A stretch of 64,000 nt of DNA from Marsupella aquatica (taxonomy: Eukaryota; Marchantiophyta), in NCBI GenBank assembly GCA_973895155.1, contig OZ316894.1, positions 22,878,001 to 22,942,000 on the forward strand. The letters are read 5' to 3'. The position numbers and the translations under genes are program-made. The notes under the pieces are model-generated. The model had not been told where the DNA came from and searched no databases. It saw only the letters and a list, made by a program, of their open reading frames with translations. Shown in pieces: positions 1 to 11,614 of this stretch (position 1 is the stretch's first letter; each line of letters opens with the position of its first letter).

Positions 1-285
1 TATAACTTTTGCAAGTTATCTGTACCACAGATCACAACAGAGCAAGGGGGACAAGAAAATACATTTTTGGATGGAGAGGAAGCCCAGAGCACGTGATTTC
101 ATTCATAAGATTACAAGGAAAGTACCCTGGGTGGATGGGTGGTCAACGCCAGCATGGGTCGAGTCAAGGCAAGGGCGAATTTGATTACTGAAGGCAGATG
201 GCAATCTCGTGTTAGTTATGGCTCGAGAGATTGGTCTCAAGTCACTGCTCAAGGGAATGGCCGTAGGCACATGCATGATGCTGGT
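1..285. other. Left edge, no supported gene
   Basis: No ORF here shows recognisable similarity or convincing coding character. It lies directly upstream of the PPR pseudogene and may contain its decayed 5' part or promoter. Confidence 0.4.
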
Positions 286-1190
286 ACCAGTAGTGAAACA
301 ATTGCTGTTTTGAAGGACCGTCTACAAGGAGGCATTACTGTAGACTCGTCCACATATGTTTAAGTCCTGCAAATGTGCTCGAAACAGAAAGACCATTTAG
401 CGGCCACGCAGGTGCATGACCACATCGTCCAGAGTGGAATGAATACGAATCTATATGTGGCGGTGACCCTCCTGAATGTGTATATCAAATTTCGGGCATT
501 GTTGCATGCACGTCGAGTTTTTGATCAACTTGAAAAGAAGAGTGTTATTACTTGGAAAGCGATGATAGCAGGATACGCTAAGAGTGATCATGCTGAATCT
601 GTATCGGGACTTTTTAATCAAATGCGCTAACAAGGCGTGTAGCCTGGTGAGATCACATATCTGAGCGTTCTGAAGGCATGTACCAACCAATTAGCTCTAA
701 AATGGGGAAAGGAAGTTCATGTGTATATTCGACATGCTGGCTTTGAATCAGATGTGCATGTAGAGTCTGCCCTCCCACAGATGTTATGTGCATCACCGAG
801 ACAAGGAAGTTATTGACCAGTTTACCAATCGAAATGTCATTGTGTGGAATGTTATGATTCGAGCATATGCAGCAGGGGGTCATGGTTTGGAAGCATATCG
901 ACTGTTTCTCCAAATGAGTCGTGAAGGCGTCGAACCAGATGCAATCACTTATGTGAGCATCCTGAATGCATCTGCAATTGAGAGCCTTGAATTGGACTGG
1001 GTGAAAGAAGTTCATGGCCATGCTAGCAAAACGGGACTGGAGTCAGATTTGCGTGTGGGCAATGCAATGGTTCACATGTATGCAGAGAGTGGCAGTATAG
1101 ATGATGCCCGACTTGTTTCTGACAGAATGGAGAAACCGTGATATAGTTACATGGACTGTAATGATTGGTGGACTTGCACAACTGATATAG
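286..1190 (+). pseudogene. Decayed PLS-type pentatricopeptide repeat (PPR) gene
   Basis: Intact PPR genes of this class encode organellar RNA-binding proteins, mostly for RNA editing or processing. From about 286 one frame reads like the N-terminal part of a moss PLS-class PPR protein (VLKDRLQGGITVDSSTYV, then QMCSKQKDHLAATQVHDHIV). It continues through typical 35-residue repeats such as VITWKAMIAGYA and GEITYLSVLKAC. The frame is broken by in-frame stops at 361-363, 628-630 and 640-642. It then shifts: 788-1141 is a different frame with VIVWNVMIRAYA and EPDAITYVSILNA. A further shift near 1138 is needed to read DIVTWTVMIGGLAQ, up to about 1186. No E or DYW domain follows. Repeat identity is recognised from the family's wording and the pseudogene status is seen directly. 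Parent locus unknown. Confidence 0.85.
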
Positions 1191-1712
1191 CTAGACCTCG
1201 GAAGAGGACTGAACATCTTCTTACCAGTGTCCATTGAGATAAAAATTGAGCGACAGAGATGATCTGTCTATGCCACATTTTGTTAGAGTACGCGAAGGAT
1301 GCTCTCTGGTATAAAACCCTGATAGACAGAGGTGCAGAAGGTCCAATAAAAGTTAGAATGTTATTAGTGATGACCTGATTCACGGTCATGTGAAAAACTG
1401 TTTTGTCCCAGAATCTACCAAAACTCTCTGTCGTCGTGAAAGCTTTGGGCAGGCCCTATTGGTCGGAGATTTGGAGATGGGGGGCTAAACCTCATGCATG
1501 CTGGTCGTTGCATCCTCGAAGGCATTGCCTACTACAGTACTTACCAGTGGCTTGCAAACTGAAGTTCTTTCTTGCAAGTTTCCATCATTTCTTCCTCGGT
1601 CCAAATTTCTATTTCCTACTAGCTTGAGCTCCTCGATCACTGACTACTTTCAAGCCGTGGCTCTCATTTTGTGTTTCTGGGAGCTGAAATTTGGACCGGC
1701 CCGCTTATTGGC
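1191..1712. other. Intergenic, nothing recognised
   Basis: Only short unconvincing ORFs. It lies between the 3' end of the PPR pseudogene and the 3' end of the small minus-strand gene. Confidence 0.4.
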
Positions 1713-2207
1713 TCAAGCGTTCTTCGATGCCCTGTCGTTAAAGATCTCGCCAGGGCCAGCGCTGGCATGAAGCCAGTGTGGTGCTCTATAAATCCTAAGT
1801 GGTTCATCAAGCTCACTGGCGGAGGATTTGGTCCTCTTGCTTGGCGACGAGCATGGAAGAGGGAAAAGAGATAGATTGTGAAGGTCCTGTCGATGTTGAT
1901 CTCTGTTACCTTCTCGGTCTAATTTGAGGGCAGCTTGTTCGTAAAGGTTGTGATTCTCAAAGGCCTCATTGTACTTCGTCCTCCACATTTCTTTCTCCTG
2001 CGTTAGCCTCGAAATGGTGTCTTTCAGAGCGTGAATCTCATCTGAAAGAGCTGAAAATTCCATAGAAGGATTATTGCAGCAGAAACCCCCGAAGCACTTG
2101 CGCCAGCTTTCCATTTCGGTGGATTTGTTAAAATCCTTCTTACTCTCTCCCGGAATCAACTCTCCAGTGATGGAATCACGTGCCTTTCGGAATGGGCGTG
2201 TCGACAT
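1713..2207 (-). CDS. Small orphan protein with a central coiled coil
   Basis: I do not recognise this gene. It is a 164-aa ATG-initiated frame. The N-terminus is basic and polar (MSTRPFRKARDSITGELIPG). A cysteine-rich patch (FGGFCCNN, about residues 39-46) follows, then a predicted heptad-like coiled coil (about 50-95, LSDEIHALKDTISRLTQEKE). The C-terminal third is low complexity, rich in Ser and Pro. On the minus strand a 3' splice site-like tract ending in tttgcag lies just upstream of the ATG, so an intron in the 5' UTR is possible. The coiled coil and clean ATG favour a real gene, but with no homologue recognised a chance ORF cannot be excluded. Confidence 0.45.
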   Translation of the reverse strand: MSTRPFRKARDSITGELIPGESKKDFNKSTEMESWRKCFGGFCCNNPSMEFSALSDEIHALKDTISRLTQEKEMWRTKYNEAFENHNLYEQAALKLDREGNRDQHRQDLHNLSLFPLPCSSPSKRTKSSASELDEPLRIYRAPHWLHASAGPGEIFNDRASKNA

Positions 2208-4643
2208 GCTGCTGATGTATCTGCAAAATGACCGATTACATCTGAAAACCTCAATTGTACCTCAGTATATCGATATCGATCTCCCCACTCCATGCTTCTC
2301 GACTGGCTCATACACTTAATAATAGTAGTTCGTTTCGGTTATCTTAAGGCATGTTTGATGAAGGCGTGAGAGTTAATCCCATTCGATTGCCTAAAAATGA
2401 ATGCAGGAATTGGGAAACATACGATCGAAGAGTTCATCAGTTACCTCGGTGATAAACTACTCTCTAGGGACTCCGAAGAAGATCAGCGTCCAATTTGCAG
2501 ACGTCTAGCTCCACTGCATTGCACACTTGACAACCTGAAAATTGGCTTAGGCCTCCTCTGTCGCCTCATAGACTTTCAAACTCACGCAGCTCCGATCAAA
2601 TCACGACTGAACTCCCCACTTTTTAGCGATCCAGAGGTTCAGAAAACCTCATTGATGGCTAATTCAGATCCGGCTTCCGCAAAATTGTCATACTGAATCT
2701 TAAAATCCTCAAGCAGTGAGCACGAAGTTCTATATTAGAGACAATTCCCCTCCAACCAGATCAATTTGTTGATGGGATTTCAAAGGCACACATTAAGGAT
2801 ATGTACAGAAGATCAATGGCTGAAGATGGGGACTTGAAGTGCCAACAAAATCTGGATTCTCATCACGGCGAATGAATGGGTCTGGAAGGCCAACGGGTTC
2901 GCAAGGGTCGATGAAGCCAAGTGTTTGAGAAAATGTTAAACTTCCAGGAAAGCCAAAGGGTTTGGGAAGGTGTATGAGCACTGGTCAGCTATTTCTTCTG
3001 ATTGTGGGAAAGCTGGGCTTTACTGCTACGATAGGTTGCCATATATTTTAGTCTGCCAGCGTTTTCAGTTTCATTACTACAATGCCACAGACTATTTCTT
3101 GTCATGGGTTGAGTGACTTAACCTGGTTAGCCAAAAGAGATCTTACTGCCTGAGATTGTCACATGGAATAATCAGATGGATTCTATGGCTCTCAGGTCAG
3201 ATTCACACACCACCACTACTGGTTTGCTAGGGCAGCGCTTTGCCCTGTGTGCGGATCCACCCCCACCCTCGCCTCTCAATTTCCCCTGGGTGCCCTCCTC
3301 TGCCCTCATGGTAGGTGCCCCTCCTGGACTCCGCTTTGAGAGTATGGGAACGGTCAGATTCCTCAATGTGATGATCTTGACCAGGGACGTAGGATCTTCT
3401 GCTGTTAACCAGGGACGTAGGCTCAATAATGATTTGAAACAGCTGCACTTGCTTGGTGTGACCATTCAAGCATGGTGTATGCTCATACATGGCAAGCAGT
3501 GGGCTCAAGGAAATGCTAGTAGGGTGTGATTATACTCTCTTGAATTTGAGACCATCTCCTGAGGTGAGCCAAATGTATTCAAACTTTGGCTCCTTTGTTC
3601 AAGTAATTTGTATTTATTGAACTTCACTTCAAAATATTTCTGATCTGGAGTGTCTTAGAAGTGGCACTCTGGCTTGTTTTGGCCAAAAAACACGAGGTAT
3701 TTGCTTGATGGGACCCCAATATGAAAGGTTTTACTTGATAGACCCCTGAGTGATCTAGACTGTTGATTGACCTTGAATCAACACACCTAAAACTTCAGGG
3801 GTCCTATCAAGCAAATACAAGTGCCCTCACTTCTTGTAAGTCCACATCAGAGCATCTCCAGCAGGTGCCTGTCTGGGCTATGACCTCCTTCCAGACCATA
3901 GCAGTCACATTTACAGGCAATTGTCCCCACTGTTACCCATCTGCAAACCCATGGAGGTCGACTGTGTAAATGGGTGTGGGCGGTCACCATCTTGCTTCTC
4001 CTTGTCCTAAACTTTGTTGTTGCACAACATTACACGACCGTGCCTCACCAATCAACTCGTTGTAGCTTGCCAAATCAATCAAGTCGCCAAAATCCTCCAG
4101 GAAAATAAGAGTTAGAGGAGCGTCCTGAATGGGGTCGTGACAGGAATTCTTCACTGTGGACCCTAAGGGCCAACTCACATGTGATCATGCGACCCTTTGT
4201 GCTCCCAATACTTTCGGGAAAATGTAGCACTTCTATGATCAGACAATCTGACACAAATCTTGGTTTGTACTTCCCAACTAAGAGAGAGTTTATAACAAGT
4301 GTATAGTTTTTTTTGTTTTTCCCACAAGGCAAAGGTCGGGTTCTGCGAGGGCCGGAAAGTTTCCGGTCCTTGCACTTGGGACCCCCGGGGGGACCCCATG
4401 AAATATGTCGTCAGGCCTGAGGGAATACTGCCTGAAACACCTCTTTCACTCACACCCTTACATGACTCAAGTTAAGGGCTGTTTTTTGAAAGACATTTCA
4501 CATGCGAGTTGGCCCTAAACTACTCTGAAGAGTCACACCCGGTCACACCCGGTTGCTGCAGCAGCACCATGACCAGGGCTTGCCACTGGGAAATAACCAA
4601 CCCAATAGGGGTTGCAGGGACTGGCCCAGAAAGTGCCTTTTTG
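2208..4643. other. Intergenic, apart from one small fold-back repeat
   Basis: No ORF with credible coding features. It contains the inverted repeat at 3697-3818 (listed separately) and a short direct duplication, accagggacgtagg, at about 3381 and 3408. Near 3849 a motif gagcatctccagc resembles Tourist-type MITE ends, but no partner end was found. Confidence 0.4.
3697..3818. repeat. Small fold-back (MITE-like) inverted repeat
   Basis: The 21-bp arms at 3697-3717 and 3798-3818 are inverted copies with one mismatch (core gtatttgcttgatgggac). A third, weaker copy of the same motif (tttacttgatagacccc) lies between them. The structure is a short hairpin-forming element of about 122 bp. No clear target duplication was found, so its class is uncertain. 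Confidence 0.6.
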
Positions 4644-5490
4644 AAAGAAGGGACCATCAAGTCCTTCGTTGATCCAGGTCTTCAAAACTATATTTCTGTC
4701 TGTAGGGACTTGTCTTAAGTTCCTGGAACCCTAGTAAAACTATACAGACAAAAATGGAAAGGTGCTGGTATGAGTTTCTTTCTGCCTGAGGGGACCCTTC
4801 GTTGATCCAGGTCTTACAAACCATATTCTACAATATTTATTTGTCTGTGGAGGCTTGTCGTTAAATTCCTGGGAACGGTGGTAAATTAATACAGAAAAAA
4901 GATGGAAAGGGGCTGGTATGTTTTTTTGGTTTGTTTTGCCTGGAGGACCCATCAAGTCCTTCGGTGGTCCAGGTCTTAAAAACCATATTTTACCCTTTTG
5001 TTTCTATCTATGGGGGATTGTCTTTAAATTCCTGGGAACCCTGGTAAATATTAATACAGAAAAAATTGGAAAGGGGCTCGTATAGGGTCTGGAGGGACCC
5101 ATCAAGGTCAAGGTCTGAAACGCCATTTCTTGCCCAATTGTTTTTCTGACTGTGGGGGCTTCTCTTTAAATTCCTGGGAACCCTGGTAAGTTAATACAGA
5201 AAACATTGGAAAGGGGCTCGTATAGGGTCTAATGGGACCCATCAAGGTCCAGGTCTTAAAAGCCATTTCCTGCCATTTTTATTTTTTCTGTCTGTGGGGG
5301 CTTGTCTTTAATTCCTGGGAACCCTGGTAAATTAATACAGAAAAAAATGGAATGGGGCTCGTATAGGGTCTAGAGGGACCCATCAAGGTTCAGGTCTGAA
5401 AAGCCATTTCTTGCCAACTATTTTCTGTCTGTGGGGGCTTGTCTATAAATTCCTGGGAGCCCTGGTAAAATTAATATAGAAAAAAATGGA
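4644..5490. repeat. Tandem repeat, about six units of 140-152 bp
   Basis: The phrase gggacccatcaag recurs near 4650, 4790, 4943, 5094, 5234 and 5376. Each copy is followed by a conserved string: aggtctta..ccat, a T-rich stretch, ctgtctgtgggggcttgtc, ttcctgggaaccctggtaa, attaatacagaaaa. Units diverge mostly by small indels and lack a sustained reading frame. The last unit ends about 530 bp before the EPSP synthase start codon. Confidence 0.9.
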
Positions 5491-6020
5491 CCACCTACAG
5501 TAAGCGGAAGTTCAGTGCACCAACCACGTTTTTGACATGACACGAAGGGAGACGAAGAAAAGGTCCTTCAGCTCTGCTCTGCTCAAGCTCAGCTCCGTGA
5601 TCGAGTCCTCTCCTTTGATGAGCTGCTGGACGCTCGCCCTCCCTGCCCTCCCCGTATTACTCGTGCGGTGCGGAATGGCGTCAATTGATGCTCTCCTCTG
5701 ACCAACCTTTCACTCTCGCCGCTTTCTGCGTGCCCCTTTTTCTCTCTGCCTCTCTCTCTCTCTCTCTCTCTGGCAGAGTCCAATTGTGAATCTGTGGACT
5801 TTGTGATCAATTTCATCCTTCTTCTCTCGCTGCCGATCTCACGCAATCGCGCATTCTGTCCTTCTGTTCGTTCTCGCATTTGTCCCTGCATTGTCGCTCC
5901 ATACGGCGGACGGAATCGATCTGGCTCGGCAGCCTCTCGATCTTCTCTCTACTCCATTCTACTTCCAGAGCTTGAAGGTGAACTGTGTGCCGATTTCGTT
6001 GAGCTTTGGCATCTAGAGCA
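5491..6020 (+). promoter_or_regulatory. EPSP synthase promoter and 5' leader region
   Basis: This stretch separates the tandem array from the EPSPS start codon. It becomes pyrimidine-rich and contains an uninterrupted (TC)n run at 5751-5771. Pyrimidine patches of this kind are common in plant core promoters and 5' UTRs. No TATA box could be assigned confidently, and the transcription start is not visible from sequence. Confidence 0.5.
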
Positions 6021-9000
6021 ATGGACGCGCTTCGAGCTGCGACGTCACTGCGGGCCGCGGTTACGAACTTCTCTGCGACCGGAACGAGGGCGGAGGAGAA
6101 CAAGAGGAGGAATGCAGGTTCGCAGTCGTCGTCACTCAGCTTCGGGTCTGGTGCAGCTGATGCTGTCGCGGTGCTGCGCGGAAAATGTATCCTGCAGAAT
6201 GCGACGCTCTCGTTGGAATTCTCGTCCAGCAGGAGAGCACTGCTGAGATCTTCGAAGCAACGACGAGGCGTTGGGATTATTCGAGCGGCGGTTGCGGTGC
6301 CGAAGGAGAAGAGCTCCAAGGTCGAGGAGATAGTGTTGCCGCTCGTGAAGGACATCTCAGGGACGATCAAGCTGCCGGGATCGAAATCGCTGTCGAATCG
6401 CGTGCTTCTTCTTGCAGCCCTGTCTGAGGTCAGATGTTGAGTCGGTCACGACCCTCCTGTAATTCTTGTGTGTGAATTTCAGGAAAATGTCACTTTAAGC
6501 ATTGGGGTTGTCCGCTCCAGAAATGCGAAGGGTTTCCCGAGACGTGAAATGTGCACTGAAATCGCACCGGGGGTTCCAGTCCAATTGTGTCTGAGTGCAG
6601 CTGAGCTTTCATTCTTACTGTAATAGAGGCAAGCAGAAGCCTTCCAGATTGACCCTTTGAGGATGGTTTTTCACTCTGAGAATGTATCTGTGAGGCTTGA
6701 TTTGAACAAGAGATACACTTTCCAAGATGCATCCCCTCCTCCTAAATTCCCTCTAGTTCCTTATTCATTGAAATGGCAAAAGGGATAGTTACTGCGAAAT
6801 TTACGATGGGTTCGATTCGTTCCAGGCTCGAAGACCCTTGTGAAGAACAATAGTGGTGGGGCTTAGTTTACCTTTCGATGCCTTTATTTCCGTTTTGGGC
6901 CCTGTCGCTGACATATTGAAGGTATTTCCTGACTTAACAGGGCACAACAGTGGTTGAAAACCTTCTCGATAGTGACGATGTGCGATACATGGTTGAGGCT
7001 CTCAAGACCCTTGGAGTTCCAGTGGAAGAGGACTGGAGTACAAATCGTGCCGTTATCACTGGGTGTGGTGGCGCTTTCCCCGTGGGCAACGAAGACAAGG
7101 AGATTGAATTGTTCCTGGGAAATGCTGGTACAGCCATGAGACCGTTGACAGCCGCTGTTGCAGTTGCAGGGGGTAAAGCGAAGTAAGAATTTCTACGTTG
7201 ACAAAATATTCGAAAGCCCGTACGCAATTTCTAGCTCCGTGAAGTGTTAGAGCTAAGAAAAGTGTCGTTGGTGTCGAATACAGCTGTGTATACTAAGGGG
7301 CCCAAGAGTGTTTCTTGCAATTGTCAAAAACAATTAGTTGGAAAGGACTTTTGCAGCTTCGGTGAAGAGAAGCAATATCATTGATTGAAAGTCACCTCGG
7401 AAGTTGAGATTTATGTGAGTAAGACGCATTGATTAATATTTCGAAGTCTTCCTGTAGCTACTGTAGTGACCTGAAGAGGGAAATTTCAGGTGACTCGGGC
7501 GGGCTGTCAGAATTGTCTTTATTAGGACCAGCTCTTGACACTTGCTAACCTATGAGAATGAACAGATATATCTTGGATGGAGTACCACGGATGAGAGAGA
7601 GACCAATAGGTGACCTGGTCGGTGGCTTGAAGCAGCTCGGAGCAGATATTGGCTTGGTGTACGATACGAATTGTCCACCTGTGTCTGTAAATGCAGCTGG
7701 TGGCCTTCCTGGAGGAACGGTACGTACTTGCAAGTGTTCCAATCTCACTATAGATGGCCTTATCTATTTTGTTCCTGTCGGATTGACGTTCATCTAAGCT
7801 TTGTACTTCTTTTGATGCATAACAGGTACAGCTTTCAGGTGCTATAAGCAGCCAGTACTTGACCGCTTTGTTGATGTCGGCACCTTTGGCAACTGGGAAT
7901 GTGGAAATCGAGATCATCGACAAGTTGATATCAGTACCATATGTTGACATGACATTAAAGCTTATGGAGCGGTTCGGAGTTAAGGTTGAGCGCTATGGAG
8001 GCTGGGAACGTTTCTCTATCAAAGGTGGACAGACATATAAGTACGTGTACTTACTGCAAAACTAACGTACAGATCGCCATGGCTGTGCGAGAAGCATGTC
8101 TTTTAGCAATCTGAGGATTTGTTTTCCTATAGCGTCCCCTTCAGTGCGGAATCCCCTATTTCAAGATACTGGGCCATCTTTTGTGTTTAGCTCTCCATTG
8201 CAAATTGCTGATCTTGCTGTCTTTGGTCGAACATGCTGACTAAATGCAAACATGGGAAATATGATGCAGGACACCCGGTTCAGCCTATGTTGAAGGGGAT
8301 GCTTCTAGCGCCAGCTATTTTCTTGCTGGTGCAGCCATCACCGGAGGGAAGGTGACTGTGGAAGGTTGCGGGACAAGTAGTCTGCAGGTTCGTTCAATTC
8401 TTGCCCTACCGCTACGTGCATATAGTTACACTGCCAGTGCTGGCTGGCTTTACGGAGATTGAAGGATTAGGTTTTTGGGTATACTCCTCTGAGCTTTTAC
8501 TTGCACCTTGTCGAGGGCGTTTGCTCGTCCTTTGCTTGATAATGCATGGTCATAGCTAAGATTAAAGACCACTTGTCGTGCATCATATCTGTTCTATCTG
8601 GTCGGTTCTAGGCTGTGATGAGATTTCAATTCAGATGGCAGTAACGTTCCATGTGCAGCTGTATTAGAAACTGCATCATATGATGTCAGGGGTTTTTGTA
8701 GATACCAACACGTGCTTGATATCTGATGTATACAGGGAGATGTGAATTTTGCTAAAGTTCTGGAGAAGATGGGAGCAAAAGTGGAGTGGACAGAACACAC
8801 TGTAACTGTGACGGGTGCACCTGTGGATAGTGCAACTGGCAAGCGGCTCAATGGTGTCGATGTTGACATGAATGCAATGCCAGATGTAGCAATGACGCTC
8901 GCTGTTGTAGCACTCTTTGCCCACGGTCCTACTGCTATAAGAGATGGTAAGAACGAGTCCAAGGCCTCAAAGCCCATTTGTAGGTCACTGAACCTTCTCG

Positions 9001-9846
9001 CAGAAGATGATCAATCCAGATCTTGGTAGACTGAAAATTGATTTCAGTAAATGAAGCAGATGTTGGAATTTGTCTAGGGGTGCTTGCATTGCGGTGTATG
9101 AGAATTCCTTCACAATCTATGAGATCGGTGAGATGGCTATCGGGAAAGCCGCTGTTCACTAATTTGCCTCTCGTTCGGAGATGATTTTTGTCATGCTAAT
9201 ACTTCTTGCATGTGCATTGGTTCCGAGAACTTACTGTTCCACTTTTACAAATCTCAATACTCTTTTGATATAGACCTCCTCATCGTCGTCCAAATAGTCC
9301 AGGTGTAGTTATTGGCGATGATCTTTATTTTTTTACCACGTTTGAGGTTTCTGCTATCTCCGGATGTGTTTGCAGTTGGAAGTTGGAGGGTCAAGGAGAC
9401 AGAGAGAATGGTGGCCATTCGTCAAGAAACAACGAAGGTGAGAAAAAGTTACATTTCTACTCATTACAAGCAGCATCTTGCTGTGTCCACCTTGTTATTA
9501 GCTGGTGGACACAGCAAGTACAGTGGCGAGGTGCTTAAATAAATGTTGAAGATCTGTCGTCCCTCAGGTGGATAATGTTTGATGATGGGTGATCTCTTAT
9601 CTCTTGCTATCGGTTTTACAGATTGGAGCTGAATTTGAAGAGGGTTTAGATTACTGTATCATCACGCCTCCTGCATCTCTTAAAGATGCTGCAATTGACA
9701 CGTATGACGATCACAGAATGGCCATGGCATTCTCCCTCGCCGCTTGTGGTAGTGCAACCATCACCATTAAGGATCCCGGATGTACACGGAAAACCTTTCC
9801 CACATACTTTGACGTCTTTGAAAGACTTGCTCAGACCGCAAATTAG
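6021..9846 (+). CDS. EPSPS: 5-enolpyruvylshikimate-3-phosphate synthase, plastid precursor (8 exons)
   Basis: It joins shikimate-3-phosphate and phosphoenolpyruvate in the chloroplast, the sixth step of the shikimate pathway. Exons: 6021-6428, 6941-7182, 7566-7719, 7826-8040, 8270-8387, 8736-8946, 9376-9437, 9622-9846. All introns are GT-AG and every join keeps frame, giving 544 aa, slightly longer than the usual ~520. Residues 1 to about 92 are Ser/Ala/Arg-rich, a typical transit peptide. [10 protein letters not shown] (about 118-127) carries the substrate-binding Lys, Ser and Arg. [11 protein letters not shown] (195-205) is the conserved PEP/glyphosate loop with unaltered Thr and Pro, so a class I glyphosate-sensitive form is expected. 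RVKETER and [10 protein letters not shown] are the C-terminal signatures. Eight exons matches the angiosperm gene. ATG 6021 is the first in-frame ATG. The gene is tail to tail with the TFIIIC gene. Confidence 0.97.
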
Positions 9847-11614
9847 ACACGCGTTTAGAATCTGAAATAATGTAGATGTGGTAATAATCTTAGTAGTGAT
9901 TCTTCAACATAGCATAGAACCGTTTCGATTCCTGTCAAATTCATTCATTTAAATAACTTGATTCAATAAGCTTATTTGCACTGTTGTAAATGCGAGAAAA
10001 TCGCAGAAATAGAACTCCCACATTGTAGCATGAATATCTACAAAACTTACGTGGATTTCGATCCCTAGAGGGATGCAATGTAACATATAGTTTCCCAGAG
10101 GTGGGAAGAGGGTACTGGTTGTAGAGTCTTTGTTTGTACGAGGATATGGTAGTCTTGGATTTAGATTAAAATCTTTTGACGGTGTCGTTCTGGATACAAA
10201 ACTTATTACCACAACAAATGTGCGCCATGTACAAGCAGGAGACACTCGAATTTCATCAATTCATACATGGATAGTTTTCAGCTACATTCCAGAAAACCCC
10301 GTCTTTGTACTCCATGCTGAGATGGTTGCAAGGGTTTTAATTGGATGTGAGAACCTGCCAGGAAGTTGTCTTCCAAGGCTCTGAGATAAATATGCCATAC
10401 TTGGATTCTTTTATTAGTTAGACACCGAGTACTCTGTTTACAACCTCTACAGGAGATAAGATTTGAGAAGCCTAAACGTAGACGTGTCTACGAGCTACCA
10501 GAAATTTAGCCTGGTTGTTCTTCTTGATTACTCTGAGTAGGGGACCACAGTGATGTGGCACTAATCTTGACGCAAATGCTCTGGACCAATGTAATATGGC
10601 AGGTGCTTTGATGCAGTTTATCAATGATCACATTAGAATGAACTTCGGTGACCCGGATGTGGTTTGTAGACGACTTCAGCCAAAAAAGCCTGGCAGGGAT
10701 CTAAATACTTCAGCTTATCCTAAAACGAGCGGTGACGTAGTTGACCTCTTGGGAACCATAGTATCTCTGGTACGAATTTTGTAACAGGTTGGAGGGACAG
10801 GGATCGCCCAGAAGTAGGACCCGTTAAACGATCTATTTTTTAGGCTGTCTGTCTGGGCATGGCACCATGAAGTCTCTAATCTCCAGCGGTGCCCAAGAGA
10901 GCTTCATACCACAGACCAAGGTGGTGGTTACTTATCCTCATAGTGGAATTGGTTTACTCACCAGTTTTCAAGGTATTTTCAAATCTCCAAAAGTATCGAA
11001 GCAAACTTTTGGCCAGCATATGCGAGCGTCTCTGCATGAAGAGTGCAGCGGCCCTTATTGCGGCTACAGTGGCGAACACTATACTCAGAACTTCAAACGA
11101 ACAGCCACAAAGAGAAGTGTAAAGTGAAACTATCAGGTGAGTATGGGGCGTGCCACTTCCTTGCACAACAAACACAAACCAAAACACAAAAGAATGGAAG
11201 GATAATAAAGCGAAATTGGATATGGGGCCAATAGACAATTATAAAAACCCCATACTTCTGTACAAGGACTCGACAAACACCGCAATGTCAAACTCAGGTA
11301 AAACTTCTATGCCTACGCCTCTGCTGTAAACAGCCTTGTGGTTTACATGGGTGCTACCTTCTACATGTAGTTGAGGATCAGGGTTCAGAATGATGAATAG
11401 CCACAACAATAGTCGTCGCATCTCTTCTAACATCTAGCAACTTCATACTTGCGCATGCTTTTGCTTAGACTAGTGAAATAGCACGACAGACCTGCTAAGC
11501 TGGAGCATTGCCTCTACGCCTTCTCAATCATATCTCCAAGCACCACTCTTTAAGTGATCACTTCAATGCTACCAACCTTCATAGACAGCCCAACAGCTAA
11601 GACTGGGGAGCACT
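9847..11614. other. Tail-to-tail intergenic region
   Basis: This lies between the stop codons of EPSPS (+) and the TFIIIC subunit gene (-), so it must hold both 3' UTRs and polyadenylation regions. No ORF in it looks coding and no repeat structure was noticed. Confidence 0.5.

Noticed and set aside
5813-6370. 185-codon minus-strand frame across EPSPS exon 1
   Set aside because: Shadow of the transit-peptide exon and the (TC)n leader; no ATG context or family.
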